This document shows positions 12,223-24,595 of a DNA stretch of 64,000 bases, piece by piece. A model generated the notes under the pieces. The model saw nothing but the letters and a program-made list of their open reading frames with translations. It was not told the origin of the DNA and searched no databases. The translations under genes were made by a program, and so were the position numbers. This DNA is from Neelides folsomi (Eukaryota; Arthropoda; Collembola; Neelipleona; Neelidae). Every line of letters starts with the position of its first letter. Within the stretch, counting starts at the first letter, position 1. The DNA lies in assembly GCA_034687125.1 (NCBI GenBank), contig JAQGBZ010000033.1:1-64000 (forward strand), in the 5' to 3' direction.

Positions 12223-12905
12223 CCGGTCACCGTCACTTAACCAACGACCTTCACGCCTTCACTATCACCAATCCAGTCGCAAATTATCACGCCAAGCAAT
12301 TGCCAATTGAATTGGCCCAATTCGTAAATCGTGTATAAAGCACTAATTTTGTAAATAGAATTAGCTTTTAGCTTGATATAGCTCATAGATTTATGTGCAT
12401 AGACCCGGCTCAAATTATATTATATCGGCAATATTGGTATTCCCATTTCTTGACAAAAAACGAATAGTTGTATTACATAATTATGCCTAAATACTAATTA
12501 TCTTTATACGAGAACGAACGATTCCTTCTGAACGGAACGGAACGCTCCTCGCCCTTTATTGAAAATAACGGAACTGAACGGGAAAGTATCTTACCATTCG
12601 ATTCGATATATGAAATTAACTTGACACTATACCGTGTTCAACGATCCGTGTATCAATTCAAATTCGTACAGAAAGTTTAAGTATAATTAAAGTTTCTTAA
12701 AAAATGCTTGTCTTTTCATTCTTTAATTACACAATTTCGATTCAACATTATATTGATTATATTCCAATTAATTGACTTTGGATTTAATTAAGTAAATTGT
12801 TAAACGGTAATCGTTATTTTTTGTAGTTATTATGTTCATCATTCATCAAATTTTTATTCATTATTAACCGGATAATTTGTAATATTGAATTTATTATAGA
12901 GTAAA
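12223..12905. promoter_or_regulatory. Shared upstream region of Maelstrom and NRDE2
   Basis: A 683-bp gap between divergent start codons. Around 12503-12585 the sequence is less AT-rich and repeats the unit GAACGGAACGGAACG with nearby variants (GAACGAACG, GGAACTGAACGG), which could be a cluster of factor sites or part of a leader. No TATA box is evident. The role as a bidirectional promoter is inferred from gene order. Confidence 0.45.
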
Positions 12906-15900
12906 ATGGGAAGAGATCGAGATCATGGGAATAGTCGGGATAGAGATCGGGATTACAGCAATAACCGGGAAAGAGACCGTGGTGATCGATCTCATCATAA
13001 TAGGAGGGATGATAGGAATCCAAGAGAAAATAATAGAGACCGACATGATGATCGAAGAAATCCGTCCTCTTCAAATTATCAACAGAGATCTCATCAAGGT
13101 TCGTCGTATCAGAATTCCTATCAAAATTCGTCCCATCAAAGTGGCAGAGGTCAAGGGGGCAGTTATATAGGTGGAAATTCATACAATGATTATTCGCTTT
13201 TGACGCCTCCTGGAGTGCCAATGATGCCGCCTGGAGTGTCAATGATGCCACAGATGGGAATGGGTCCACCTGGAACTGGACATTCTTATGGAATGGACCC
13301 ACAACAAATGGCATATCAGCTCCAGCAGCAAATAATGATGTCCCAGCTCCAAACGCAACAAGCCCATGCAGGTGGATACAATCATGTTCCATGGGGAATG
13401 CAAAATCAAATGGGCCGACAAGGAAATTACCAAGACTCACGATCAAGAGGGATGAGAGACGAAAGAGATCGAAGAGACCAATATAGGGATCCTGAAGAAC
13501 ATCATAGACAAATGGAAGAACACAGGTTTAAATCAATAAATAATTAAAATCAATTTGATCATATTTGATATATTTTAACATCTTAAATTATTTAAATTCA
13601 AGATTGAGAGTGACTCGAGAATGCCCAGGTGCAACTTTCGTTGAAGAAGTGAATCTTCCTCCAGAATACGCATTTTGCATTGATACTAAACCCGATCATT
13701 CATTGTTGAATCTTAAGACTCTTCCGAACAATCAGAAGCCTGCATTTTATAAAGATTATTTCGAACAATGTGCGTTGGGTGCTTCGCCAGATGAACTCGC
13801 CTTGTTAGCGAAGATTTATAAAAGACCAATGCATCTCCCACCACCTGCAATTGATGAAGATGGAAATCCAACTGATCCCTCCATAAGAGCAGAAGACAAT
13901 TTGAGAAAGAGACGTCGTGAAGAGGAAAGCGGAAAGACGCAGGAGAAGGAAAAAGATGTAATTTCATTGGAAGGAGCCACTAACCCCAAACGGCCCTTTG
14001 CAGAATTCATTGGATTTGATAAGGGGTTAAAAAATCCTAAAGTTTTCGATCAAACGAAAAGAAGGGACGATGGATCTATGCGAGATAAGGTTGAGTCATA
14101 CAATTCTCGATTGGCCAAAGATCCAAAGAATGTTGCTCTGTGGAAAGAGTTCGTCATTTTTCAAGACGAATATTTTAAAGAAAGCAACCGTCAAGAAGAA
14201 GAGATGATTAATCAGGCGAAAAGATCAAAAAGGGATGGGAAAATCAAGGGAAATAAGAAAAGGCTGATTGAAAAGAAAATTGCAATTCTGGAAAAAGCTT
14301 TGGGTAATCATTAAATAATTATTTTCAAACTTGTTTTTATAAATAATTTTTAATGTTTTAATTTAATTCTAAAATATTTAAATTATAACTCGGTATAGGT
14401 AAGTTAATATATTAATTGGAACTAAAGGTAAATATGTTTGTAGAAGCAAATCAGAACAACGTTGAATTAAATCTGGATAGGATGTTTTTCATGAATGAAA
14501 TTAACAAACCAGAGAATGTTCTTACAAGTTGGAGAGATTTGGTGAATTGCAATCAACAAATTGCCACATTCTGGGACCAATATTTACTTTATACTGCCAC
14601 ACAACTTGGAGTTTTTAAATCATCAACAGCTACTGCTGGATTCCTCAAATGTTTCAAAAAATTCCGAATGATGCTCAATGACAATTTCCCCGAATTTCAA
14701 AGACCAAAGAAGTTTCATCTTCTCGCTTCCGATCTCTTCTTAGGATTTACTCTCGTACTCAAAAATGCTGGATTTATAGAGAAAGCCACGGCAATTCATC
14801 AAGGACAACTCGAAATGGACTTTTATTTTCCTGAAAATATGAAGGAAAATAACCAAAATGAGATTGAAAACGCCTTCGATAAATTTTGGGACGAAGGTTC
14901 TGCACGATTTGGAGAACCAAATTCACCTGGATGGTGTAATTTGATGTCAGTTGAAAATTATACCACATTAACTCTTGGTGAAACTGGAAGTAAGTTACAA
15001 ATTCAAATATATTTAAATGTAATCTACTTATCTATTTATTTATTATGTATTCATGCGTTGTTTTGTGATATTGGGAAATTGTGAACACTGGATATGTTTA
15101 ATTAAAATACTGTTAATTTATTCAGTTTCAGACTTCGAATTTAAATACTTCCAGAGTTGTATTGAAAACAAAGAGATCATAGGGCCAGATGGAAAATTGA
15201 AACATTGGTTGGCCATTGAATCCTTCAGAAGCAAAATGCAGTGGCTTCCATGGAGGGCCAATTGCTCAGATAAAGATGAAATTGATGATTCTCAGCGTAT
15301 GGTTCTTTCTATCGAAGTGACTCCTTTCTTAATAAGATATCCAGAAGAGTCAAAGATTTTTAGCGAAAATGAAAAAAATGCAATTTCATTCCGCCACGTT
15401 CTCAATTTCATTCTCGTTCTCCAGGAAGATTTCCTCACCAGAACTCATACACTTGAGTTCATTATTTCCTCTTTCTCGTCAATTTCTATATCAGAAATAC
15501 GGAGTTTGTTCACTGAGATTCATTATTGGAAAACATTCAATCATTTTTATCACACAGGAGAAGTGAAATTGAATTCAATTATTCCTCCTGGATTCAAACT
15601 CAACGATTTGCTCAGCTACTCATCAAGTGATGGGAGTTTGGATGATGAGACTTTCTTTCCTAAATATGAACCGCTAATGAACCAAGAAACTACCCAAATT
15701 GCCAAGTTCGTGAAAGAAAATTCCAATAAACGAATTGAAATGATTAGAAACATTTTAGTGAGAAGTTTGGATCATTTGAGTCCCCAATTTGCAAGCTTGT
15801 TAACGAGGATATATCTCCGATTTGAGCAGAAAAATACCTTTGGGAATATTGAAGATGTGCGGAAAACTATCAAGTTCTCAAAGAATCTCTTGAAACATGA

Positions 15901-17637
15901 TAAATTGAAAAATTCGAGCGAATTGTTCGGAGAAATCGCACTTTTGGAGCATTTTGCCGGGAAACGAGTCAAAGCCACTGTTCTTTTGACAAAAACTGTC
16001 AATTTAGGAGGAAATTTCCTATCTGCGATTGACATCTCTGTTTCGAATGATTGGCTTGCGACTAACTGGGCAATTGTTGCTGACATCACACGACTCTACA
16101 GGATTCTTGCTGAATTCCACTTGAAAGATGATATGAAAAAAGCTGCAAAGGTCTTGACAGCTTTAGGAAATAATTTCCAATCTGTTAACCTTGAAGGAGA
16201 CGAGAAGCCGAAATCCACTGAGATATTAAAAGCCCGGAGAGTCTTTGAGAAGCTTTTTAACGAGCTCCTTTCACTTGATTTTTCTATTAAGCACACGAAC
16301 AAATTCGACAATGAATTAACGCTCCATACTTTTGGTGGCGAACTGTGTGTGGAAACTCTTGTACAAATTCCGAACCTATTGGTTGAATGGACAACTGCTT
16401 ATGCTCTTTTTCAGTATTTAACTGTTGACTATACCAGTGCTAATGAAGTGTTCGCTAAAGTCATTTCAACTATTAAAATCGAAGATGAGTTAACTAGGAT
16501 AACAAAATACGATGCTGAGATTGTGAAGTAAGTGCATATTAGGATTTTTGTTTTTAAACTTTTTTTAAAACTTTAATTTGTTTAATTAAATATTTATATG
16601 TTTAATTAAATAAGTTTGTGATAAAGGATTTTCATGTATTTATAATAGTATTAAAAACATACGTGAACAAGTTTACCTTGCTTGGTGTAAATTCGGAGCC
16701 TACATCACAACGGTGAACAAGACGGAAAATGCACTTTTCAGAAATACATTACATGCTGCTTTGCTTGAGTTTCCTTCAAGTCCACCGCTGCTACTTTTAT
16801 TTGTGGATATTGAGGTAAGCAAATCTTATGAATAAAATCCCATCCTATTTAAATATTTTTAATCGAATTTTCATATGATTGGTAATTTATTAAACATGAT
16901 GATTGATGACGTGATGATTGATAACTAACAATGGGCTGTTTTAATTTAATTTCAGAATCAATTTACGATCATTGGAAAACTCTGGCGCTTGATGATGAAT
17001 TACATCAAACAAGAAGGGAAAAGAACATCGATGATTTGCAATTTTTGGGGCCCGACTCTCATGGCATTAGGTTTAGCTAGAAAAATCGAAGAGATGGACC
17101 AGGAGGGTGATTTGGCCCTTGAACAATTCGGATTGGGTTAGATAAAATTTTAATACATAATAATATGTAAGTTAATAATTTCTTCAGTAAATTATAATGA
17201 CCAATTTAATCATGCTTTTATGAATTCGTGATTTTACAGGCGGCCCTTCAGTTACTCTTGACACCTTCTTTTACAAGCTTGATTCCCTTCTTACTGCCGC
17301 TGAAGAAAATCCACTCATCAGACATTCGCCTTTGATCTGGAGAATTCATTTGAAGTTGATGGCACTTCGTGTGAAAGAAACAAAGGATAACAAGGATAAG
17401 AAAAAAGCATTTTCAATTTACTACGACGCTATCCGAAACTGTCCATCTGTAAAACTCATTTATATGGACATCATCGCTTACTTTCCAGAGAAATTCAAAG
17501 AAATATATGATGTCATTTCGGAAAAGCAAATTCTCATTCGCCTCCCCATCCAGGAACTGGAACTTCTATTAGAAGAAGAAGATGAAAAGCTTGAAGTCTT
17601 TTCTATTGCTTCTATGAGTGATGGTGAAGTTGAATAG
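12906..17637 (+). CDS. NRDE2: NRDE2, nuclear RNA interference and RNA surveillance factor
   Basis: NRDE-2 acts with small RNAs in nuclear silencing in worms; in mammals NRDE2 binds MTR4 and controls nuclear RNA decay. Exons 12906-13525, 13603-14303, 14444-14989, 15126-16527, 16649-16814, 16956-17136 and 17240-17637 join to 1,337 residues. HAT/TPR-like helical repeats begin near residue 385 (ESYNSRLAKDPKNVALWKEF, IEKKIAILEKALEANQNNVE). The C-terminus (RNCPSVKLIYMDIIAYFPEK, then QELELLLEEED) matches human NRDE2 closely. The first exon is unusual: about 50 residues of RD/DR repeats, then a serine/tyrosine/glycine and Met-Pro-Gln-rich low-complexity tract. The phase of the first junction joins it to the NRDE2 body, so I treat it as one gene. 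Convergent with ZNRD2. Confidence 0.93.
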
Positions 17638-18009
17638 TAATTAAAATTACTAAAATTATTAATTAGGCAGTTTTTTACATTAAAATTTGCTACTGTGTAT
17701 TTAATTAATAAGTACAGAGAAATTTAACTATTTTTTAAATAATAGTATTTGAATAATTTGAATAAAATTAATAAATTACAATTACAGAAAAGTTAATGAA
17801 ATTGTCTTTTTTGTTCATTATGATTTATGAAGTTGACATAAAAAGTAATTTTATTGTATATATATTTATGATTATATTCAAGAAAATTAAGACATTAACA
17901 TTACATAAATTGTTTATTACAATTATTTGAGTATCAGTTCATCGCTTCAGGGTATAACAAAGCTTAATTTAACATTCAAAAGACAGGTAATATTATATTA
18001 TCTAATTGA
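17638..18009. other. Tail-to-tail gap between NRDE2 and ZNRD2
   Basis: 372 bp of very AT-rich sequence holding the 3' ends of the two convergent genes. No open frame, repeat or RNA gene is seen. Confidence 0.5.
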
Positions 18010-19182
18010 TTATTTTTCAATAATTTGCAAAGCATTAATAGTTTCAGCACACTCGCGAATGTAACGAACATAAGTTTGTTTGCAGAGAATATCCTGCTTG
18101 AGATTCGAATTTAGTTTTTGAGATGAATCGTAGATTTCTTTGAGTAGAATTCTCTTAGCTTGAACAATCTCATCAACTGGAAATTCATTTGAGTTATATT
18201 TCAACTTCTTTTCTTCGGAAGCATCCACTGAATGAGACAAAAAATATTGAATAACATTACATAACTATGAAAGTTATATTATCGACTTATTACATACCAT
18301 AAATGGTTAATTTTAAACTTACATGGAGTGTCGAACGTCTCCTCCTTGTTTTCGTCCTCACTGGCCTTGGGATTTTTCCGACAATAAATGCAAATATAAG
18401 CCATCTTTTTATCTTGCATCAGGATGTTCTATTAATACAATTAAAAGTATATTAAACATAAGTTACATATGGGTATATCACCATCTTGCGCAATTATACA
18501 TTTGTCCGATTATTAAATTCACATAAGAATTTTATTTTCTTTTGTAATTGTATTCTTTCACTCGGAATTGAAAAGGTAAAGTAAAAAAATTACAAAGCAA
18601 AGTAAATCACAATTGAAAGGAAGATCCTTAGTTTTTCATACTTTATTAGGCATTATATCAGGCATTAAGGTAGTTTTGATAGTCCTTAAAATATGGAGAG
18701 TCATGATAAAAAATCGATGTTCCGAGGTCCGAGAATAAAATTTAATGCGTTTTAGGTTGAGGTATTGTCCAATAAGACAAGTATTGGAATTTCATCACCT
18801 AACATTGGAACGTAATTTAAGTGCTATTATAATTTTACTACCTTTAATAATTTATGCATAGGAAAATTACGACAAGTTCCTAAAATAAGCGACACTTGTA
18901 AGCATTTACTACAATTACAATGGACAATGAAAATTATAGCTCATAAGACTCTCACATAAAAGCATTTCATTTTAATAAAGTTTAATAAACAGCAATTTAA
19001 CTGACGAGATGAAAGCACATGGGGCATTTGAATATTGAAAGGATGTTAACGAGGGAATGAATGGATGAAAATGAATGTAAATTCGAACTTACGTTGCACG
19101 TTTCGCAATTAATGTCAAGCATTCTGTATCCCTTCAAGAGAAGGTCTCCCATTTCCTTCGCAATCCAATCCCGATTCGCCAT
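18010..19182 (-). CDS. ZNRD2: ZNRD2 (SSSCA1/p27), small zinc-ribbon protein
   Basis: ZNRD2 is the vertebrate Sjogren/scleroderma autoantigen 1, a small protein with an N-terminal zinc ribbon; its exact role is poorly known. Three exons, 19093-19182, 18323-18428 and 18010-18227, give 137 residues, shorter than the 199 of human mainly because the variable middle is compact. Zinc ligands are Cys-x2-Cys in CETCN at the end of exon 1 and Cys-x2-Cys in ICIYCRK of exon 2. MGDLLLKGYRML matches the human motif MGDYLLRGYRML, and IRECAETINALQ matches IRACAEALRSLQ at the C-terminus. Intron 1 (18429-19092, 664 bp) is long for this window and shows nothing I can name. Confidence 0.93.
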
Positions 19183-19447
19183 TCTCTTATACCTGACCTT
19201 AAAAGAACACAGTGATTAAAAATTAGTTTCCAATTGAATTGATTAAATGTTAAGTAAGATTTAAATTAATCGTCTCGATTTCTTAATATTAAATATTGAA
19301 TAACATTAACGCTATCCAATGTCTTATCTTTGCTTTTCTCCCTTGCTTCAAAGCGTCAACAACAATCTTGGAAGAATGTACGAAAATCTTTTAGCTTTCA
19401 AAAAAGGATTTATTTCATCTCTTATTTGATAGTATATGCCTTTTATA
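19183..19447. promoter_or_regulatory. ZNRD2 upstream region up to the mariner element
   Basis: 265 bp between the ZNRD2 start codon and the transposon end, where its promoter and leader should lie. It includes a C/T-rich patch near 19330-19370. The mariner insertion sits only about 265 bp upstream of the start codon, so it may bound or have moved away part of the promoter. Confidence 0.35.
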
Positions 19448-19577
19448 CAGGGTCTTTACGTTAAGTATTTACCCTTTTGACGCTAAAGAACAATTAGACT
19501 AAGAAATGAAATAATTTTTATTTTAATGAAAACTCAATCACAAATGCTTAACTTAAACTAGAAAAATAAGTTTAGCA
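19448..19577 (+). repeat. Left terminal inverted repeat of the mariner element
   Basis: About 130 bp starting CAGGGTCTTTACGTTAAG. It pairs with 20071-20200 on the opposite strand at roughly 95% identity. Confidence 0.9.
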
Positions 19578-19859
19578 CCATCAATCTCGATACACCTTTG
19601 CAATCGACCCTCAACTCCGCGACAAGAATTCTTGCACATGGCAACACTTAGTTGAGCAAATTCATGCACAGTTCTTGCCCATAAATCTTGCATTGTTGAT
19701 GAATTTTTTGGGTAGACTTTGTTCTTTAGATAACCCCAATAGGAAATCCGGTGGCGTAAAGTCCCGAGAACGTGGCAGCCAAACAATTGGTGCCTCTCGC
19801 ATAAATCCAATGTGTCCCAAAGCTTTCGTTGAGCCAGGAGCCAGCTTCTTACTTTCCAA
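19553..19859 (-). pseudogene. C-terminal mariner transposase remnant
   Basis: On the minus strand, 19859-19730 reads WLPRSRDFTPPDF, the motif around the third catalytic Asp of mariner DDE transposases. The reading then shifts by one frame and continues to 19553 as YWGYLKNKVYPKN, a common mariner C-terminal motif. The N-terminal DNA-binding and first two catalytic blocks are missing. This is a dead fragment inside a deletion derivative. Confidence 0.85.
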
Positions 19860-20070
19860 TGAAAATGTCTGATAATAATTAATGAAATTAAATGTTTAAT
19901 GCTTTATATGAGTAGACTTGGATGTCATTGAGGTCGGTTGATAGTGGGTGTGACACCTGGACTGGTAGCACAAATTCAGATTCGATAGAATCTTCATTTT
20001 ATGTGAGTAAGCATAGGAATACGAACCCTGAAGTTGAAGGCCGACTGTGAAGACGCTTCAAGTTTAATTG

Positions 20071-20200
20071 TACTAAACTAATTTTTCTAGTTTAAGTTAA
20101 GTATTTGTGATTGAGTTTTCATTAAAATAAAAATTATTTCATTTCTTAGTGCAATTGTTTTTTAGCGTCAAAAGGGTAAATACTTAACGTAAAGACCCTG
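20071..20200 (-). repeat. Right terminal inverted repeat of the mariner element
   Basis: Reverse complement of 19448-19577 with about six differences, ending CGTAAAGACCCTG before the flanking TA. Confidence 0.9.
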
Positions 20201-20202
20201 TA

Positions 20203-22193
20203 TAAATAGTAATATGTTCTACTCTCGCGTTAAGAATAAACGTATCAAACATTGTATGAAATGAGATTTGAGGTTTTAAAAGAAAAGGCTATGTCTGGGA
20301 AAAAACGTGCTATGTGGCTGTAAGATGATGGATCTCTTATTATTAGCCTCAAATATTACCAAGATATGGCAGATAATAGAGATTCAAATGTAGGACAAAC
20401 AAGGCAAGTGAGTTTTATTTCACGGTTTACTGAACTTTCAGATCCCCATCCCATCACTTACTATCCCCAATTTATCTTTATTTCTAAAAGAGCTTTCAAC
20501 AGTTCATCTGTCTTCTCCTATTCACACTCACCCCAACACCCCCATCGAGAAGATGCTAAAATGTGTTGGTGGTCGTGTGTTAAATAATTAGCATCAATTG
20601 TCTTCACGTCATTTTATGAGTTGGGAATTTAAATGAATGCGCATATATTGGCATGCCAAATGAAGGAGCAAGGTAAAAGGTGAGGAAGAGGATGTAAACA
20701 ATGATCATTGGATTTCGTCTTTTGCCCCTTAAAGAGGAAGAGTGTTGTTGGAGTGTTGAGGAGGGGCGGACCATTTCAACTCTCCTTCTCAGATTTATAT
20801 ATGTGATAAAAGAACATAGGGAGAGATATCTAAACCACAAACCCTCATTCAGATCCTAACTTTCACCTTTGCAGCGAGTCAAAATCTCTTCTCGTCTTCG
20901 TGACGCAGTTCGCCGAGTTGGACCGTTTCTCTCCCCAAGTCAAGTTGAAACATATATAGAATCAAAAAGCTCATTTGTTGGACCGACCACACGACCAAAG
21001 CGGTGGAGATGAAATTGGGGAAGGAGACCAAACACTCTCCGCTCTCCTGAACTCTCCCACAGTTGACGATTCCAAGCCCAAGAGACACCACATCGAAGAT
21101 GTGAAAATAGAAACCGGATCCTTTGTTTAGCAAAAATATATATGAGTTTCCACCTCCAGTTTTCCACAACCCTCGCTCCGTGGAGAACACGAAGAAACAA
21201 CTTTCCAGACTCACGACGAATGTCTCCCAAGTTATCAAACAAACTCCCTCTCAAACCAACTCGATCTTCCTTCCCCTTCCCATTAGCTCTCTGAAGACAA
21301 TTCCAATCCTCACAAGGTAAAATTTAAACATTTATTTCTAATTAAGATCATTGATATACGAGACCTAACAAAATAATTATACAGTTTTCTATTATTATAA
21401 TATTTTTTATTATAATTAAACGATATTTTAAATAAATTCAATATTTTTGTGACCGCCCGCTATTAGGTAGATCTTTTAAATATCAGTGCTCACGTACACA
21501 TGTATTGTATTGTCAGTACGCTACATACAATATAAAAGTATTGTAGTACCTACTCTAATTGTAATCATAAAAAAGCAGTTAGAAACTTTCAGATTTTACA
21601 TATGATTTCTTTATTGTCTTAATTAATAACTTAATTCCGTTTTTGGTATCAGTTCAAACATCAGTCTGTAGGATAATGTTATTATTTGTTAAATCCAAGT
21701 CATGTCAGTATAATGAGCTTGGTTTGCCCACCCATTCTCAAGGTTCGGAATCTTGAAAGGGAAATAATACAATAATTGGGTTAAATAGGGTGAAAAGGGT
21801 TAAGAGAGCCCGTGGACTGTGTCAGCTCTCAACTTCCTGAGAGAGACGTAACGAAGTGTGTCTCCTCGTAATGTGTTATTAAGAGAGTAGGGTGTATATA
21901 ACACGAGACCTGTTTGTTACGACGAGTCTCCCCTTTCGAAAGCCTCCACCATCTCTTGCATGTTCTCGTTGGCCCACTCATTCATATTCGGCGAACACTC
22001 CTCGTGAGCGAATACAAATGAGAAAGTAGCCGGGGCAGAAAGTGAGAGTTGTTGAGAGTAAAAAAGATCTAGGAGGCGGATGTGAGAGAGATGTCCTCTA
22101 ACTAACCATCTCACCACTGACATTACTTTACATAGCAGGAGTTTGACAATGCTCAGTTCTTGATCTTGGTTCCAGGTGCAAGACGGGTGCAAG
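20203..22193 (+). promoter_or_regulatory. Upstream region and probable 5' leader with leader intron of the UDP-glycosyltransferase
   Basis: About 2 kb before the glycosyltransferase start codon. The part from about 20440 to 21316 is richer in G+C than its surroundings. A good donor at 21316/21317 (CACAAG then GTAAAA) and an acceptor at 22174-22175 (TTCCAG) would join a leader exon ending at 21316 to the coding exon beginning at 22176, leaving an 859-bp leader intron. The splice sites are seen; their use is inferred. Long open frames on the minus strand here (about 100-120 codons) resemble no protein. Confidence 0.4.
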
Positions 22194-24595
22194 ATGCGGG
22201 TCACAGCGGCCTTCGTCTTCCTCACATTCCTCCACCTTGCCACTGCGGCCAAAATCCTCATCCTTCATCCCCTCTATTCTGGGTCACATGTGCTCACGCT
22301 GAGGTAAGGACAAGGAACCATCAAGAGCCCATTCAACAGAAACCGTATTTAGGTCTGTGGCAGAAGCCCTTGCTGAACGTGGCCACAAGATCCACATTGT
22401 GAGATGGAAAGATGCTCACATTTTCCCCGCTCAAAGCAATGCCAATATCTCCGTCACAACATTAGCCATGGACAATAGCCACGGTCAATATGCCTTCCTC
22501 ACTCAAGAGGCTCAAGCTGCCTTTCAAGTAAGTCATATTCTCATAAATACAGATAAATAATAAAATAAAAATCATACTCTATGTAGAGAATCTTCCTATG
22601 GACGGATTTAATAGAATTAGTAATGTGGAATAAAAAGGACGATGATTCAATGAAAATGCCCACTTTGAGAAAAACATTATCTAACATTAAGTCTAACGTA
22701 ATAAGTTAAACCAGTTTATTACGCAAAGGTCGTATAGATCAACTTGGTTGTCTGCTGATTACATATTATTATAAGTTATTGTTCATAAATCCTAATTGGA
22801 AAATCTTCTGCATTGGAAGTTTAGAGGTCATGAAAAAGTGCTTACTATTCTATATTTATAAAATTAATTTTTAATTTAAAACAATTCAATTATTTTGAAA
22901 GGTGCCATTTGACATTTTATGGAATTCGGGGCTGACAGCCAAAGCAGTAGTCGACTCATATCGTGCATTTCCCCTCATGGGTGGTCACTGCGACACACTG
23001 TTGGGAAATTCCGAGCTCCGTCGTAAACTTGGGAAGGAAAACTTCGACCTTGCCATCATTGACATCATCTACAACGAGTGCGGACTGGCTCTGCTTCATC
23101 ATCTCAAAGTGGCCACAGTTGGATATTGGGCATTTCCCTTTGCGTCAGGTGAAGCTGACTACACCACGGCCTTCCTCCCATCTTCACACGTTCCAATGTT
23201 CCTCTCAAAACTTGGCCACGAGATGAGCTTTATGGAACGTGTGTTCAATACAGTAATGAAAGCTGGAAGTCATCTCATCATGTGGATCCATTGTTCCATT
23301 GTCAACTCGTATATTCAAAAGCACATTCCTGGGACGCCACATCCAATGGATCTCCTCAAAGACCTCAATGGGATGTTGATCAACACGGATTATTCTCTAG
23401 ATTATCCGAGACTCCTTCCTCCAACTTTTATCAACGTTGGAGGAATGCAAATAAGAGAACCAAGACCTCTTCCTAAGGTAAAATGATTTTCATGAATTTT
23501 TATCTTATTTAAAAATAAAAAGTTTAACAACTCTTTATTTTTAAATAAAGTATTGAGTTTGGCTAATTCACATTGTATTTGCTTTCAGGAAATCAAAGAG
23601 TGGATGGAGAGTTCTGGAGATGAAGGAGTTATTCTTTTTACAATGGGATTCATTTTTAACCCAAAGATTGTGCCGAAGAAACTAGTCAGTGCATTTATGA
23701 ATGCTTTCAGTAGGTTACCTCAAAAGTTTTTAGTCAAATTCGACGGTCCCATTGATTACATTCCACCCAATGTCAAAGTATTTGATTGGATTCCCCAACA
23801 AGATATTTTGGGTAAGAGAAAATAATAAATACAAATTTTTAGAAGTTAAGTAAAGTAATGTGTAAAATCAAAGACTAAATTGCGATTAATTTTATAGCCC
23901 ATCCAAAAACAAAAGTTTTCCTCACACATTGCGGACTTCATGGAGTTATGGAATCTATTTACTACGGCGTTCCAATGGTGGGAATGCCAATTTTCATTGA
24001 TCAAGGAGACGTTTTAATCAAAATGAAAGAAAAGGGAATCGCCGTTGGATTCAATAAAGACAATACAACAAGTGATGAAATCTACGAATCTCTTCGAGAA
24101 GTTCTCTACAATCCAAAGTACAAGAAGAATATCATGATATTGTCGACTCTAATGAGAGATGTGGAAGAAACACCCCTTGACAGAGTTATCAAATTCCTAG
24201 AATATCTCATCCGACATGATGGAGGTGAACATTTGAAACTCAGCAGCAGACATCTCAATTTTATTCAGTATTTCTGTCTCGACACAATTGCATTTTTATT
24301 CGTATCGACCCTCATCGTCCTCTACATCTGGACATTGTGTGTGAAGACAGTCATGAGGAAATTGTTCAATGTTTATTGCAACAGAGAAGAAAACAATAAT
24401 GTTAGCCAGAGTGAGGGATCGACAAGGAGCAAGTTTAGATTTAGGAATTACTTGGGCAAAAGAATTAAATCTCAAAAGAATCCTACTTTGTACAAAAGCA
24501 TTAAATCGTACCAAATTCAGAACACTGTGGCTGACATGACACAATTCAGAGAACCACCCTCGAAATTTTATTCAGAGGAGAAGAAAATATCTTAA
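22194..24595 (+). CDS. UDP-glycosyltransferase (UGT), ER membrane, long cytosolic tail
   Basis: UGTs transfer sugar from UDP-sugars to small lipophilic compounds in the ER lumen, in detoxification, pigment or hormone metabolism. Exons 22194-22303, 22353-22527, 22902-23477, 23589-23811 and 23898-24595 give 593 residues. A signal peptide (MRVTAAFVFLTFLHLATA) leads into AKILILHPLYSGSHVLTLR. The UGT donor-binding signature spans about residues 362-399: HPKTKVFLTHCGLHGV, then YYGVPMVGMPIFIDQGD. One membrane helix lies at about 488-510. The cytosolic tail after it is about 80 residues, basic and Ser-rich, against about 20 in most UGTs, yet it still ends KKIS, a KKxx ER-retrieval signal. Start: the first ATG giving a signal peptide. 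The subfamily and substrate cannot be told from sequence alone. Confidence 0.93.

Larger units (their letters stand above)
19448..20200 (-). mobile_element. Internally deleted mariner/Tc1-type DNA transposon with 130-bp inverted ends
   Basis: The element is 753 bp and flanked by TA on both sides (19446-19447 and 20201-20202), the target duplication of the Tc1/mariner superfamily. Its ends, starting CAGGGTCTTTACG, form inverted repeats of about 130 bp with about six mismatches. Inside, the minus strand carries only the C-terminal end of a transposase. The remainder (about 19870-20070) matches nothing I know. The small number of differences between the ends points to a fairly recent origin. It cannot move on its own. 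Confidence 0.9.

Noticed and set aside
12906-13525. Treating the RD-rich exon as a separate SR-type splicing-factor gene
   Set aside because: Its donor phase fits exon 2 of NRDE2 exactly and no other partner or poly(A) signal follows in the gap.
20879-21254. Two overlapping minus-strand open frames of 119 and 104 codons
   Set aside because: They overlap in different frames, look random in composition, and sit in the probable promoter and leader of the UGT gene.
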